Assembly: GCA_038236995.1 (NCBI GenBank) | Contig: JBBRZE010000003.1 | Span: 62,001 to 126,000 of the forward strand | Length of the DNA: 64,000 nucleotides | Direction of reading: 5' to 3' | DNA from: JAAFHB01 sp038236995 | GTDB lineage: Bacteria; Bacteroidota; Bacteroidia; Bacteroidales; Prolixibacteraceae | In this document: piece by piece, positions 9,949 to 18,722 of the stretch | How the letters are laid out: each line of letters begins with the position of its first letter | Position numbering within the stretch: the first letter of the stretch is position 1 | Notes under the pieces: generated by a model | What the model saw: the letters and a program-made list of their open reading frames with translations, nothing else | Database searches by the model: none | What the model was told of the DNA's origin: nothing | Made by a program: the position numbers and the translations under genes

Positions 9949-10794
9949 TTAATTACTGAACTCGAAAAGCATATTTTTAAATAACTGTTTCACTTCGGTA
10001 TCAACCAATGTTTCGAAATCGGTAGTTACCACCTCGGACTGCTCAACAAAATCATTCCGGTAATTAAAAATCTTCCATTGCCCGCCGTTATACTCCAGCG
10101 AAGTGAGATTTTCGATCCAGTCGCCCGAATTAAGGTAATTAACGCTTCGATCTTCAACCTGAATCTTCCTCATTTCGGGATGATGAATATGTCCGCAAAC
10201 AATCGTGTCGATCCCTTTCCGGGCAGCTATAACCGCTGCGGTTTCTTCAAAAGCGTTGATGAATTTAACCGCTCCTTTAACTGATGCTTTAATCTTTTTA
10301 GAGAAGGAGACCGGCTCGAATTTAAACAAACGTCCCATCCAGTTTACTTTCGTGTTCAGCCAGATCAGTGAATCGTATCCAACGGCGCCCAATTTTGAGA
10401 GCCATTTCGAATACTGCATCACCACATCGAAGATATCGCCATGAAAAAACCAGACTGCTTTACCATTGAGATTAAGTTTAAGATCGTTCAGGATGCGAAG
10501 TTTTCCAATCTTGATACCGCTGAACTTCCGGAACATCTCATCATGATTACCTGTAATGTAGTACACTATGCATCGGTCTGAAGCCAGTCCCATGATGTGT
10601 TTAATGACTTTAAGGTGAGCTTTGGGGAAAAAGTTTTTCTTAAACTGCCAGATATCAATAATATCACCGTTTAAAATCAGGGTTTTAGGTTTAATGCTTT
10701 TCAGGTACTTCAAAAGTTCGACTGCCTGACATCCCGATGTCCCCAGGTGAAGATCAGAAATAACTACCAGTTCTACGGTTCGTTTATTGTCCAT
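9949..10794 (-). CDS. Metallophosphoesterase, LpxH-like (UDP-2,3-diacylglucosamine hydrolase family)
   Basis: Calcineurin-fold phosphoesterase of 281 residues with a full set of di-metal ligands: Asp14 and His16 (SDLHLG), Asp44 (NGDIID), Asn83/His84 (GNHDE), His118 (FHGD) and His202/His204 (GHIHHP). The family includes LpxH, which cleaves UDP-diacylglucosamine to lipid X in lipid A synthesis. Proteins of this length in Bacteroidota are usually annotated that way, but orthology to LpxH cannot be decided from motifs alone. An alternative ATG lies 21 bp upstream at 10815. First gene of a two-gene unit with the glycosyltransferase. Confidence 0.82.
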   Translation of the reverse strand: MDNKRTVELVVISDLHLGTSGCQAVELLKYLKSIKPKTLILNGDIIDIWQFKKNFFPKAHLKVIKHIMGLASDRCIVYYITGNHDEMFRKFSGIKIGKLRILNDLKLNLNGKAVWFFHGDIFDVVMQYSKWLSKLGAVGYDSLIWLNTKVNWMGRLFKFEPVSFSKKIKASVKGAVKFINAFEETAAVIAARKGIDTIVCGHIHHPEMRKIQVEDRSVNYLNSGDWIENLTSLEYNGGQWKIFNYRNDFVEQSEVVTTDFETLVDTEVKQLFKNMLFEFSN

Positions 10795-11120
10795 TTGGTC
10801 ATGAGTATTTCTCACAGCTAAAGAACTGCTAAGAAATTACGGATGTGTTACAAAACCATTAATATTCGATTACTGTTTTAGAGGGTTGGAACCTGGAATT
10901 AATTTGGTGCGTTATTCTGGTTTCACTTATTCCGGATCGATTATATAGGATAGCTTATTCTTTACAGACTAGAATATCTTTGCAGGAAGTAACATATTTG
11001 TAATTGTTTTGTTATCAAATGGCAACAATACCTTCTTTACTTGCACTTGTTTTAAAACAGTTAACCGGATGTAATTTAAACCAGTTAAACAAGTGTATAA
11101 ATAATTAATTCAAGTTCGAT
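10795..11120. promoter_or_regulatory. Divergent intergenic region with a -7 box and an inverted repeat
   Basis: Some 300 bp lie between the minus-strand phosphoesterase gene and the plus-strand DUF1508 pair. TATCTTTG at 10975-10982 fits the Bacteroidota -7 consensus TAnnTTTG facing the DUF1508 genes. Closer to the gene, a perfect 9-bp inverted repeat (CACTTGTTT at 11044-11052, AAACAAGTG at 11087-11095) encloses two near-identical direct copies of TTAAAnCAGTTAA. This could be an operator or a leader structure. No coding signal. Confidence 0.45.
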
Positions 11121-11459
11121 ATGGAAATTTTCGTAATACATAAGCAAAGCGATGACCATTATTATGCGGCGTTACGTGCGAATAATGGACGTGTTATCCT
11201 TAAAGGGAAAGATTGTACGAATCTCTCCGACTGTAAATATTCAATTGATTCGATTCGTAGCAATGCTACGGATTATTCGAACTTCGAGTTACTGACAGCG
11301 AACGATGGTAAATACTATTTCAGGGTCAAAGGATCGGGCGGAGATGAAATCGCCCGCAGTGAAAATTTTGAAGACACGTCTCAGCGTTACGAAGGCATCG
11401 TACTGGTCAGAAGAACGATACCCTATGCGCTTGTTGATGATCAGTCATATGCAGTATAA
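11121..11459 (+). CDS. DUF1508 (YegP-like) protein, copy 1
   Basis: Small cytoplasmic protein of 112 residues built from two repeats of the DUF1508/YegP fold. Each repeat pairs a short beta-meander (DHYYAALRANNGRVILKG; GKYYFRVKGSGGDEIARS) with a helix bearing an SIRSNA-type motif. The molecular role of this family is not known; members are often stress-linked. No signal peptide. A related gene follows 39 bp downstream, so this is a tandem duplication within one operon. Confidence 0.85.
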   Translation: MEIFVIHKQSDDHYYAALRANNGRVILKGKDCTNLSDCKYSIDSIRSNATDYSNFELLTANDGKYYFRVKGSGGDEIARSENFEDTSQRYEGIVLVRRTIPYALVDDQSYAV

Positions 11460-11498
11460 TTTCAGTTAATAATTTGAACCTGTTTAATTTAAATATTT

Positions 11499-11831
11499 AT
11501 GGGAATCTTTGTTGTAAAGAAAGAAGAAGATGGACATTACTATGTGACACTGAAAGTTAAAGGAGGGCATGTGATGCTGAACAGTATTAAGCATCTTTCT
11601 AAATCTTCGTGTAAAGACGGAATTGAAATCATTCGGGCCAATGCCACCGATAACCTGAAATACGAGTACAAAAAGACGTTTGACGGGAAGTTCTATTTCC
11701 GGCTTAAATCTGTTCATGGTGAAATATTGGGGAACAGCAAGATTTATGAAACTGCCGAACACCGTAATGTGGGAATCGAAACGGTACGAAGAATTGCACC
11801 ATTAGCAAGCGTGATCGATCTGGCTTCCTGA
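11499..11831 (+). CDS. DUF1508 (YegP-like) protein, copy 2
   Basis: A 110-residue paralogue of the upstream gene with the same two-repeat layout: an N-terminal meander (GHYYVTLKVKGGHVML), an EIIRANATDN helix, a second meander (GKFYFRLKSVHGEILGNS) and a conserved end around GIETVRRIAP. Sequence divergence from copy 1 is substantial, so the duplication is old. Function unknown. The lineages of the two copies could be separated by phylogeny. Confidence 0.85.
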   Translation: MGIFVVKKEEDGHYYVTLKVKGGHVMLNSIKHLSKSSCKDGIEIIRANATDNLKYEYKKTFDGKFYFRLKSVHGEILGNSKIYETAEHRNVGIETVRRIAPLASVIDLAS

Positions 11832-12068
11832 CCTATTTTCTTTAATATACAAACCGCCAGATTATTAAAGAAGCATATGCAGATTTAAATTCAATTCAGA
11901 CCCTTGTTTTTGCTTTCAGTCATCGAGTTTAATTTAGTGTTAGAAATCTCAGTTTGGAGAAGTTCGGGACAGATCATCGTTCCCGGACTTTTTTTATTTT
12001 AAGAAATCGCGAAACCACCATCCTGAATCTTTCACTGTCCGTTCCCGGGTGTCAAAATCATCTTAATC

Positions 12069-12299
12069 GTGACACAGGTCATGTTAAACGTGACACTGGT
12101 CATGTTTAAGTTGACACAGGTCATGTTGAACCTGACACAGGTCATGTTTAAGGTGACACAGGTCATGTTGAACCTGACACAGGTCATGTTTGAGATGACT
12201 CAGGTCATGTTGAACCTGACACAGGTCATGTTTGAGGTGACACAGGTCATGTTGAACCTGACTCAGGTCATGTTTGAGATGAAACGGTTGGTGTTGAAC
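12069..12299. repeat. 21-bp tandem repeat, 11 units, with 42-bp alternation
   Basis: Eleven consecutive 21-bp units with core GACaCAGGTCATGTTnAA. Alternate units end in TTGAAC or TTTGAG/TTTAAG, giving a 42-bp higher-order period. The unit is a multiple of three, so both strands are open through the array (plus strand: heptads like LTQVMLN). I see no start signal, composition or neighbour that makes either reading a convincing gene. 21 bp equals two turns of B-DNA, so each copy presents the same helix face. It sits just past the terminator of the minus-strand gene at 12377-12847. Confidence 0.9.
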
Positions 12300-12335
12300 A
12301 TGCGTAGAACGCATGGGGAACATGAAAATTTTAAG

Positions 12336-12369
12336 CAAAAAAAAACCTTCAGTTCCCGGGCCGAAGGTT
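12336..12369 (-). terminator. Intrinsic terminator of the downstream-strand unknown gene
   Basis: A 7-bp stem AACCTTC/GAAGGTT (12344-12350 with 12363-12369) encloses a 12-nt loop containing CCCGGG. It is bordered on the low-coordinate side by a run of nine or ten A, which is the U-tract of a minus-strand transcript. It lies 8 bp beyond the stop of the gene at 12377-12847. Confidence 0.75.
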
Positions 12370-12376
12370 AATCAGG

Positions 12377-12847
12377 TTATTTCACCTTACCTTTTTTAGG
12401 AATACCGTTTTGTTTATACAGTTTACTTAATTCATCGACAATGGCCTGTGAACCAGGAATGCCCATTGCAACATTCATTTTGGATTTCATGTAAATAAAC
12501 CGTCCCACATCATAGGCTTCCGATCCGGCCAGTATTTTGGTGTCGACAACCATTTCGAGCATCTGCCTGAGTTCATTCTCAAGTGCAGCCAGAAACGAAT
12601 AAAGTTCGATATCGTTTGGTGCCGCTTCGAGTAAACCTGATCCCGGATCGAGATCTTTATTACCAGTTGCAAATTCAACACCTTTCTGGACAAATGGTTT
12701 GCGCCCGTCATCCATCTTTTGCAGTGCTTTGCGTTCGCCTTTCGACAATTTGATTAAAAAGGGCATGCCTGTTTTGGCATCCTTGATTGCCTGAATAACC
12801 GTTTCTTGGTTTTCAGGCTTAAGAATAAAATCGATTTTATTTTTCAT
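12377..12847 (-). CDS. Hypothetical cytoplasmic protein, 156 aa
   Basis: I do not recognise a family. The protein is soluble, mostly helical by composition, with no signal peptide or membrane segment. It begins with a Lys-rich segment and ends in a basic tail (NGIPKKGKVK). A central run (about 70-105) of acidic and hydrophobic residues suggests helical packing. It is a single gene with its own terminator, flanked by the 21-bp repeat array on its 3' side and by the phosphate-regulated TonB receptor on its 5' side (divergent). Confidence 0.65.
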   Translation of the reverse strand: MKNKIDFILKPENQETVIQAIKDAKTGMPFLIKLSKGERKALQKMDDGRKPFVQKGVEFATGNKDLDPGSGLLEAAPNDIELYSFLAALENELRQMLEMVVDTKILAGSEAYDVGRFIYMKSKMNVAMGIPGSQAIVDELSKLYKQNGIPKKGKVK

Positions 12848-13333
12848 AACCTAAAAATATAAATTAATTATTTTTGAAATATTCAGGCCTCATCCGGGAA
12901 TGCGGATTTGAACCGTGTTAAAAGAAACCAATTACAGAAAAAAATAGGAGGCATTTGTTATTGCATGAAATCTTATGAAGATTATTTTTGATTGTTTAGA
13001 ATGGTTAATAGAAACCAACATTTTTCATAGATATTTAATTGAACGGTACATACCGAAAAAAAGTTTCATCCTGCTTTAAAATTTCTACCTTTTTTACTGA
13101 ACAATAAACCTGCAGCCTTGTCTGGTGCCGAAATAGCGTTCCACAAAAAAATAAAAAGGTAATGCTTCGCAGATAATCGCGTTTCACAATTCACACCATC
13201 TGATAAATTTTGATTACAATACTGTTACATCCGTTACCTGAAAAAAATAACAACAATGCATAATCAAACTTCTAATCTGCATTATATAAAGCCATAACGA
13301 TGATTTGCCCCCCTTTCTGAATATTAAAATCTG
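12848..13333. other. Intergenic region upstream of the TonB receptor promoter
   Basis: About 490 bp with no coding signal on either strand. It contains GTTACA-type hexamers on the minus strand (ATTACA at 13213-13218 and GTTACA at 13224-13229, 11 bp apart). These mirror the TGTAAC boxes of the promoter further downstream, but no matching -7 box is placed for them. Otherwise nothing recognised. Confidence 0.5.
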
Positions 13334-13390
13334 TTTAATCGAATTGTAATTTATCTGCAACATCGCTGTAACATCAAAGCATCAATTTTG
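13334..13390 (+). promoter_or_regulatory. Pho-box promoter of the TonB receptor operon
   Basis: Direct repeats every 11 bp: TTTAAT (13334), TGTAAT (13345), TGCAAC (13356) and TGTAAC (13367). A -7-like box CAATTTTG starts at 13383, exactly 16 bp after the start of the last repeat. The 11-bp period and the placement over the upstream promoter half resemble Pho boxes bound by PhoB-type regulators. The same geometry occurs at three other genes of this locus. The expected transcription start lies about 145 bp before the receptor gene. Confidence 0.7.
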
Positions 13391-13541
13391 CCAACAGAAA
13401 AGTATGAATTGATATAAAGTGTTTATGATTTTTTTAGCGAGGATGTTTAAGAAGGATCTCAAAACTACAATGACAACCGGAATTTCGGAAGAAATAGATG
13501 TGAACCATTGTAAAAGCAACTATCATTTTGACAAAAACGAA

Positions 13542-16397
13542 ATGAAAAAAATCCTGTTTGGATCACTATTGGGTTTCTTGCTGATTTTAGTTTTTAACAG
13601 CAATGTTCTTGCTGCAACTGGTAGTATCGAAGGTCTGGTATTTGATAAGAAAACAGGTGAGACACTTGTTGGAGCCACTGTCATTCTCGAAGGAACTCAA
13701 ACAGGCGCTGTTACCGATTTCGATGGCCATTTTATCATTGCAGGAATAAAACCTGGGACTTATAATGTAACAGTCTCTTATATATCCTATAATCCGATCG
13801 TTTTTGAAGGCGTTGTAGTAGTAGCAGATAAAAAAGTGCAGATAAAAGCCGATTTGGAAGAAGCCTCTATCACGATCGGTGATGTTAAGGTTACTGCCAG
13901 CAGAAGAAAAGGTTCGGATGTTTCGATTATCAGTGCAATTAAATCGGGGTTGATCGTCGCAAGCGGTATTTCTAATCAGCAAATTACGCGTTCGCAGGAC
14001 AGGGATGCATCAGAAGTTGTAAAGCGCGTACCCGGTATTACGATTGTGGATGACCGTTTTGTAATCGTTAGAGGTTTGGGACAACGATACAACAGTGTTT
14101 GGCTGAACAATTCCGCTGCACCAAGTTCCGAATCCGACAGCAGGGCCTTCTCTTTTGATATCGTTCCGAGTTCAATGCTCGAAAATATGATGGTTTTCAA
14201 AACTCCGGCACCCGAACTTCCGGGTGATTTTTCGGGAGGATTTGTAAAACTTACTACCAAAGATGTTCCTGAATCAAATCTATATTCATTTTCAATTGGA
14301 ACTTCGTTTACTCCGGGAACAACATTTAATGATACTTACAAATACGATGGCGGTAAATACGACTGGCTTGGATTCGATGACGGAACAAGAAAGTTACCAT
14401 CCATATTTCCAAACGATTTACGTGGAATTGGTGCAAATGACCAGGCTCTGTTAGGCCGTATGCTGAATAAAAACTGGCTTGCAAAAGCCTCGGCTGCGAT
14501 GCCCGATTTACGTTTCTCCTATACAATGGCCCACCGTTTCAAAATAAGGAAAGTAATTATTGGTGAAGTAACTTCTGTCAACTATTCAAATACATATAGT
14601 TCAGACGAAGTTGAAAACAATAATTTTGGCGTGTATCGGTTTGTGGAGGACAAACCTGGCTATGATTTCGCGTTTAAAGACAATGTCTACAAAAACACAG
14701 TTAAGCTTGGAGCCATGCATAACTGGAGTGCCTTTCTGGGCAAAGGAAATAAAATCGAGTTTCGTAACCTGTTTAATCACATTGGAACTACAAAAACCAC
14801 CTTTCGCAGGGGAACAGAATATTACAGCAATACCCAAATTAAATCGTACGAATATGGTTTTATGAGTCGCAGTACCTATCTGGGTCAGCTGAGCGGTACT
14901 CACTCATTTAATGAGAATAAAACAAAGATCGACTGGATTGCTGGGTATTCAAGGGCTACCCGCGATGAACCCGACTTGAAAAGGTTAAAGCTGATCATGA
15001 ATGAGACCAAATCCAATCCCAACTTTGGAAAGTATTACATGGTATTTCCTTCAAATCCCCTCACAAGTAACGCAGGAAGGGTATATCAGAATCTTGGTGA
15101 AAATGTTTATACAGCAGCAGCCAATATCGAGAATACCCTTAAAATATTTGATATAAATCCTATCCTTAAAGCTGGAATCTATGCGGAAAAAAAGGAGCGC
15201 AATTTTAGCGCCCGGAAACTGGGCTATGTAGTTTCTGACGGATCGCAATATGATACCAGTATCGGATATTTGCCATTAGACCAAATGTTTAGTGATGCTA
15301 ACATTAATACAACCACAGGGATTAAATTAGCCGAAGAGACAGGTAAATCAGATTCCTATACAGGAAACAACGATCAGATAGCCGGATATGTAGCCTTTCA
15401 AATTCCTTTCACCGAAAAGTTCTCTGTTTATGCAGGCGTCAGGGGCGAGAAAAACAAACAATCAATCAACAGTTACGACCGGTTTCAGCAACCAATCACA
15501 GTTATAAATGACACCTTCAATATACTTCCATCTATTAACGTAATTTACAAATTCAACGATAAGAATTTGGTGAGAATGGCATATGGAAAATCGTTGAACC
15601 GTCCCGAGTTTCGTGAGATTGCCCCTTTCCCATTCTACGATTTCGATAATAATGCGGTCTATTCAGGAAATCCAAGACTGAAAAATGCAACAATCCACAA
15701 CGGAGAGATCAGGTTTGAACATTACCCGTCCGAAAACGAAATCATCTCGGTAGGACTGTTTTATAAGAAATTCTATAATCCGATTGAAGTAAAATATCTT
15801 CAGACCGGAAGTGGATTGGAATACACCTATCAAAATGCAGAAAAAGCCTTTAACTATGGCATCGAAGCTGAACTCCGTAAAACACTCGCATCAACAGGCT
15901 TTTTCGAAAAGGTGAATGTCGTTTTAAACGGCGCCTATATAAAGAGTGAAATCAACTTCACGAATAAGGTGACAGAAAAGACCCGTCCAATGGCCGGCCA
16001 GTCACCTTATATTATTAATGCAGGAATATTCTATAGCGATCCGGACAAAAGTAGGCTGATGGTTAACCTCTTATACAATGTAATCGGAAAACGTATTCAC
16101 ATCGTGGGTGTTCCCGAACAAAACGCCTGGGAAGATATTCCTGATGTTTATGAAATGCCACGCAACCTGGTTGACTTTGTGATCAGTAAAAAAATAGGAA
16201 AATATGCCGAGATAAAATTCAGCATCAAAGACCTTCTTAACCAAAGTATTGTCTTCAAACAAAATGTCAATGCAACAGTTGATTTGAGCCATTACACAGG
16301 CGGTGCTTCCGACATCAAACATTTCGATCGTGACCAGGTTCTGCGTAGTTACAAACCCGGAAGCAGCTATTCGCTTGAACTAGGGTTTCGTTTTTAA
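13542..16397 (+). CDS. TonB-dependent outer-membrane receptor, phosphate-starvation regulated
   Basis: A 951-residue receptor that would import a ligand across the outer membrane using TonB energy. Order: signal peptide (about 1-23, MKKILFGSLLGF...), a carboxypeptidase-regulatory-like beta-sandwich (about 26-110, with DFDGHF and YISY), a plug domain (about 115-250, with RVPGITIVDDRFVIVRGLGQ and DIVPSSMLENM), then a 22-strand type barrel ending in a terminal Phe (LELGFRF). The frame is open 123 bp further upstream, but only the start at 13542 gives a signal peptide. It is preceded by a Pho-box promoter and followed 94 bp later by a surface lipoprotein gene, a pairing reminiscent of SusC/SusD, although the partner is not SusD-like. 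Likely ligands are phosphate-containing compounds (inference from regulation and neighbours). Confidence 0.9.
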   Translation: MKKILFGSLLGFLLILVFNSNVLAATGSIEGLVFDKKTGETLVGATVILEGTQTGAVTDFDGHFIIAGIKPGTYNVTVSYISYNPIVFEGVVVVADKKVQIKADLEEASITIGDVKVTASRRKGSDVSIISAIKSGLIVASGISNQQITRSQDRDASEVVKRVPGITIVDDRFVIVRGLGQRYNSVWLNNSAAPSSESDSRAFSFDIVPSSMLENMMVFKTPAPELPGDFSGGFVKLTTKDVPESNLYSFSIGTSFTPGTTFNDTYKYDGGKYDWLGFDDGTRKLPSIFPNDLRGIGANDQALLGRMLNKNWLAKASAAMPDLRFSYTMAHRFKIRKVIIGEVTSVNYSNTYSSDEVENNNFGVYRFVEDKPGYDFAFKDNVYKNTVKLGAMHNWSAFLGKGNKIEFRNLFNHIGTTKTTFRRGTEYYSNTQIKSYEYGFMSRSTYLGQLSGTHSFNENKTKIDWIAGYSRATRDEPDLKRLKLIMNETKSNPNFGKYYMVFPSNPLTSNAGRVYQNLGENVYTAAANIENTLKIFDINPILKAGIYAEKKERNFSARKLGYVVSDGSQYDTSIGYLPLDQMFSDANINTTTGIKLAEETGKSDSYTGNNDQIAGYVAFQIPFTEKFSVYAGVRGEKNKQSINSYDRFQQPITVINDTFNILPSINVIYKFNDKNLVRMAYGKSLNRPEFREIAPFPFYDFDNNAVYSGNPRLKNATIHNGEIRFEHYPSENEIISVGLFYKKFYNPIEVKYLQTGSGLEYTYQNAEKAFNYGIEAELRKTLASTGFFEKVNVVLNGAYIKSEINFTNKVTEKTRPMAGQSPYIINAGIFYSDPDKSRLMVNLLYNVIGKRIHIVGVPEQNAWEDIPDVYEMPRNLVDFVISKKIGKYAEIKFSIKDLLNQSIVFKQNVNATVDLSHYTGGASDIKHFDRDQVLRSYKPGSSYSLELGFRF

Positions 16398-16491
16398 ATA
16401 AACACTAATTATTCTTTATTCTACAGAAAATAAAACAGTTAACAACAATTTCAAAATTACGCATTTAATTAATTACCAAAATTTTATTGTT

Positions 16492-18051
16492 ATGAGACGA
16501 ATTTTATCAAATGGATTATTCATGGCGACCCTTCTTTTAGTTGGGATCTCATCATGCAAAAAGGATCCGGTTATTGTCAAAGCTTCAGGTGTTACACTTG
16601 ATCAGACAACCGCAATTGTAAGAATTGGCACTCCGCTTAAACTGACAGCATCAATCGCTCCTTTTGACGCAACCGACAAAACGATGACCTGGACAACGAT
16701 GGATGCATCAGTTGCAACAGTTGCGGCCGATGGAACCGTTTCGGGAGTAGCTACCGGAACAACAGATATTACTGTTACGACCACAGATGGTCTTTTCACC
16801 AGTAAATGTATGGTAACTATCTTCGCTGCATCTGGTTCAACGATTGAACTGACTGGTAATATTACATCAAATATCACCTTAAAATCAGACATCAATTACG
16901 TTCTTAATGGTTGGGTCTATGTAAAATCACCTGCAACAATTACAATCGAAGCAGGAACTGTCATTAAAGGTAAAACTGACACCAAGGCATCGCTTGTGAT
17001 TGAAAGAGGTGCAAAGATCATGGCGGAAGGAACAGCTGCAAAACCAATCGTTTTCACATCAGCTAAAGCAGCCGGCGCACGTGCAGCAGGCGACTGGGGC
17101 GGTGTTGTATTATGCGGTAATGCAAAAATAAATGTAGCTGGTGGTGAAGCTGAAATCGAAGGTGGTTTGGGAACCAAATACGGAGGAACAGACGATAACG
17201 ACAATTCAGGTACGATGAAATATGTCCGTATTGAATTTGCAGGTTATGCATTCGCACCTGACAAAGAAATCAACGGATTAACTTTTGGTGGTGTAGGTAA
17301 AGGAACAACCATTGATTATATTCAGGTTTCATTTGCAAACGACGACTCTTTCGAATGGTTTGGCGGAACAGTAAACGCTAAGCATTTAATCGCCTTCAGC
17401 GGTTTGGATGATGAGTTCGATACCGACTATGGTTTCAGTGGTTTTGTACAGTACATCGTAGGTTTACGTGATCCACAGATTGCTGACATTTCAAAATCAA
17501 ACGGTTTTGAATCAGATAATGACGGAACAGGATCATCAAATATTCCTACAACAAATCCAAGATTTGCAAATGTCAGTTTATATGGACCACTTGCAACTCC
17601 GACGACTACGATTAACCCATTATTCCAGGCATCGATGCATATCAGAAGAAAATCAAATCTTGAAGTTTACAATTCAGTATTTGCCGGATGGCCTAAAGGT
17701 TTGCTGCTTGCCGATTCAAAAGGGAATGCAGGAACAGGCGCACAGGTTAAAGGCTGTATTCTTTCAGGTATGACGGACGTTTTCAGTGGCAACACCGCAG
17801 GAGAACAAACTTTCTTCGAAGATGCTACCAGAATGAACAGAACAATTGTTGCAAATACAGATCTGAAAGTTACAAATCCGTTCAACCTTACGGCTCCTAA
17901 TTTTCTGCCATTAACTGGTTCACCGTTGTTGACAGGTGCTGCAACCGGACTACCTGCAGGTTTGGATGCAACTGACTATATTGGTGCATTCAAGACTACA
18001 GACTGGACAGCAGGATGGGCCAATTGGACACCTAAAACTACTGTTTATTAA
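16492..18051 (+). CDS. Ig-like (BIG2) surface lipoprotein, partner of the TonB receptor
   Basis: Lipoprotein of 519 residues with a lipobox ending at Cys22 (LLVGISSC, followed by KKD). Next comes one bacterial Ig-like group 2 domain (about 30-110; VTLDQTTAIVRIGTPLKL ... TVSGVATGTTDITVTT). The rest is a long repetitive region with right-handed beta-helix character: ITIEAGTVIKG, LVIERGAKIMAEG, then GDWGGVVLCGNAKIN, and Asp/Gly-rich turns (DDNDNSG, DDEFDTDYG). Probably anchored on the outer membrane, facing the surface or periplasm. The position right after the Pho-regulated receptor, with a strong terminator after it, indicates a two-gene operon. I infer ligand capture for the receptor; no enzyme motif is visible. 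Confidence 0.75.
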   Translation: MRRILSNGLFMATLLLVGISSCKKDPVIVKASGVTLDQTTAIVRIGTPLKLTASIAPFDATDKTMTWTTMDASVATVAADGTVSGVATGTTDITVTTTDGLFTSKCMVTIFAASGSTIELTGNITSNITLKSDINYVLNGWVYVKSPATITIEAGTVIKGKTDTKASLVIERGAKIMAEGTAAKPIVFTSAKAAGARAAGDWGGVVLCGNAKINVAGGEAEIEGGLGTKYGGTDDNDNSGTMKYVRIEFAGYAFAPDKEINGLTFGGVGKGTTIDYIQVSFANDDSFEWFGGTVNAKHLIAFSGLDDEFDTDYGFSGFVQYIVGLRDPQIADISKSNGFESDNDGTGSSNIPTTNPRFANVSLYGPLATPTTTINPLFQASMHIRRKSNLEVYNSVFAGWPKGLLLADSKGNAGTGAQVKGCILSGMTDVFSGNTAGEQTFFEDATRMNRTIVANTDLKVTNPFNLTAPNFLPLTGSPLLTGAATGLPAGLDATDYIGAFKTTDWTAGWANWTPKTTVY

Positions 18052-18073
18052 TCTCAAAGAAATCCAATATTTA

Positions 18074-18104
18074 AAGGCCGCTCCTTCGGGGGCAGCCTTT
18101 TTTT
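18074..18104 (+). terminator. Strong intrinsic terminator after the receptor-lipoprotein operon
   Basis: An 11-bp stem AAGGCCGCTCC/GGGGCAGCCTT (18074-18084 with 18089-18099; one C-A mismatch and one G-T pair), closed by a stable TTCG tetraloop and followed by seven T. It lies 22 bp past the lipoprotein stop. Confidence 0.9.
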
Positions 18105-18123
18105 AAATACTGATTTTGACTGA

Positions 18124-18153
18124 TTGAATACACCCTGGAAATAGCTATATTCG
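18124..18153 (+). promoter_or_regulatory. Housekeeping-type promoter for the YwqK-like gene
   Basis: TTG at 18124-18126 (-33 element), 19 bp spacer, TATATTCG at 18146-18153 (one change from TAnnTTTG), 21 bp before the start codon. No 11-bp TGTAAC repeats here, so this gene is probably not part of the phosphate regulon despite its position. Confidence 0.55.
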
Positions 18154-18174
18154 AGGTCTCTAAAACAAATTACT

Positions 18175-18630
18175 ATGAAACGAAAACTATTAGTTGTCTT
18201 CTTTATCTTCATCACAGCCTTTGCATATGCGCAGGATATGGAGAATATAGATGGAAAATACTATAAAAAAGGGATGCTCTATTCAGGGGTGCATACGGAG
18301 TATTACGAAAATAATAATCCAAAAACAATTCTGAATATTTCGAATGGGGTACTGGAAGGAACTGTCACTACCTATTTCGAGAATGGCGCCAAACAAGAAC
18401 TTCGCTCTTATAAAAACGGTAACAAAGATGGCATCTGGATCACCTGGGACGAATCAGGAAAGAAAACTGCCCAGGCTGAATACAAGGACAATGTAAAAAA
18501 TGGAGATTGGTACATCTGGTCGGCCGAAGGTAAACCACTCTATGAATTACACTACAACATGAGTAAAAAAACCGGAACCTGGAAAATCTATGATGAAACC
18601 GGTAAATTAAACAGCGAAAGAAAATACTGA
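18175..18630 (+). CDS. Exported YwqK-family MORN-like repeat protein
   Basis: 151 residues with a signal peptide (MKRKLLVVFFIFITAFAYAQ). Tandem 20-25-residue MORN-like repeats follow, built around Y-x-N-G-x-x-x-G-x-W/Y-x-x-Y/W (YKNGNKDGIWITWDESG, YKDNVKNGDWYIWSAEG). Databases often call this family 'toxin-antitoxin system YwqK family antitoxin'. Here, with a signal peptide and no toxin partner, an antitoxin role is not supported. A periplasmic or surface scaffold is more likely. Its own promoter and upstream terminator make it a separate unit inside the phosphate locus. Confidence 0.75.
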   Translation: MKRKLLVVFFIFITAFAYAQDMENIDGKYYKKGMLYSGVHTEYYENNNPKTILNISNGVLEGTVTTYFENGAKQELRSYKNGNKDGIWITWDESGKKTAQAEYKDNVKNGDWYIWSAEGKPLYELHYNMSKKTGTWKIYDETGKLNSERKY

Positions 18631-18643
18631 GCTGTTACATTTT

Positions 18644-18700
18644 CTTAATCGTATTGTAACACTCCTGTAATCGAATCTTAACAACAGCTACCGATATTTG
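18644..18700 (+). promoter_or_regulatory. Pho-box promoter of the one-domain secreted protein
   Basis: Repeats at 11-bp steps: CTTAAT (18644), TGTAAC (18655), TGTAAT (18666) and CTTAAC (18677; weak). A -7-like box GATATTTG starts at 18693, 16 bp after the start of the last repeat. Only 22 bp separate this box from the start codon, so the promoter is tightly placed. Confidence 0.7.
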
Positions 18701-18722
18701 CAGTGTACTAAAAACAACAAAA

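Noticed and set aside
12069..12299. CRISPR array
   Set aside because: Units are contiguous 21-mers with no unique spacers, and there are no cas genes.
13419..13541. 41-residue N-terminal extension of the TonB receptor
   Set aside because: It lacks signal-peptide character, whereas the inner start at 13542 gives a standard signal peptide.
18175..18630. Antitoxin function of the YwqK-like protein
   Set aside because: It has a signal peptide and no toxin partner. The database name reflects the family only.
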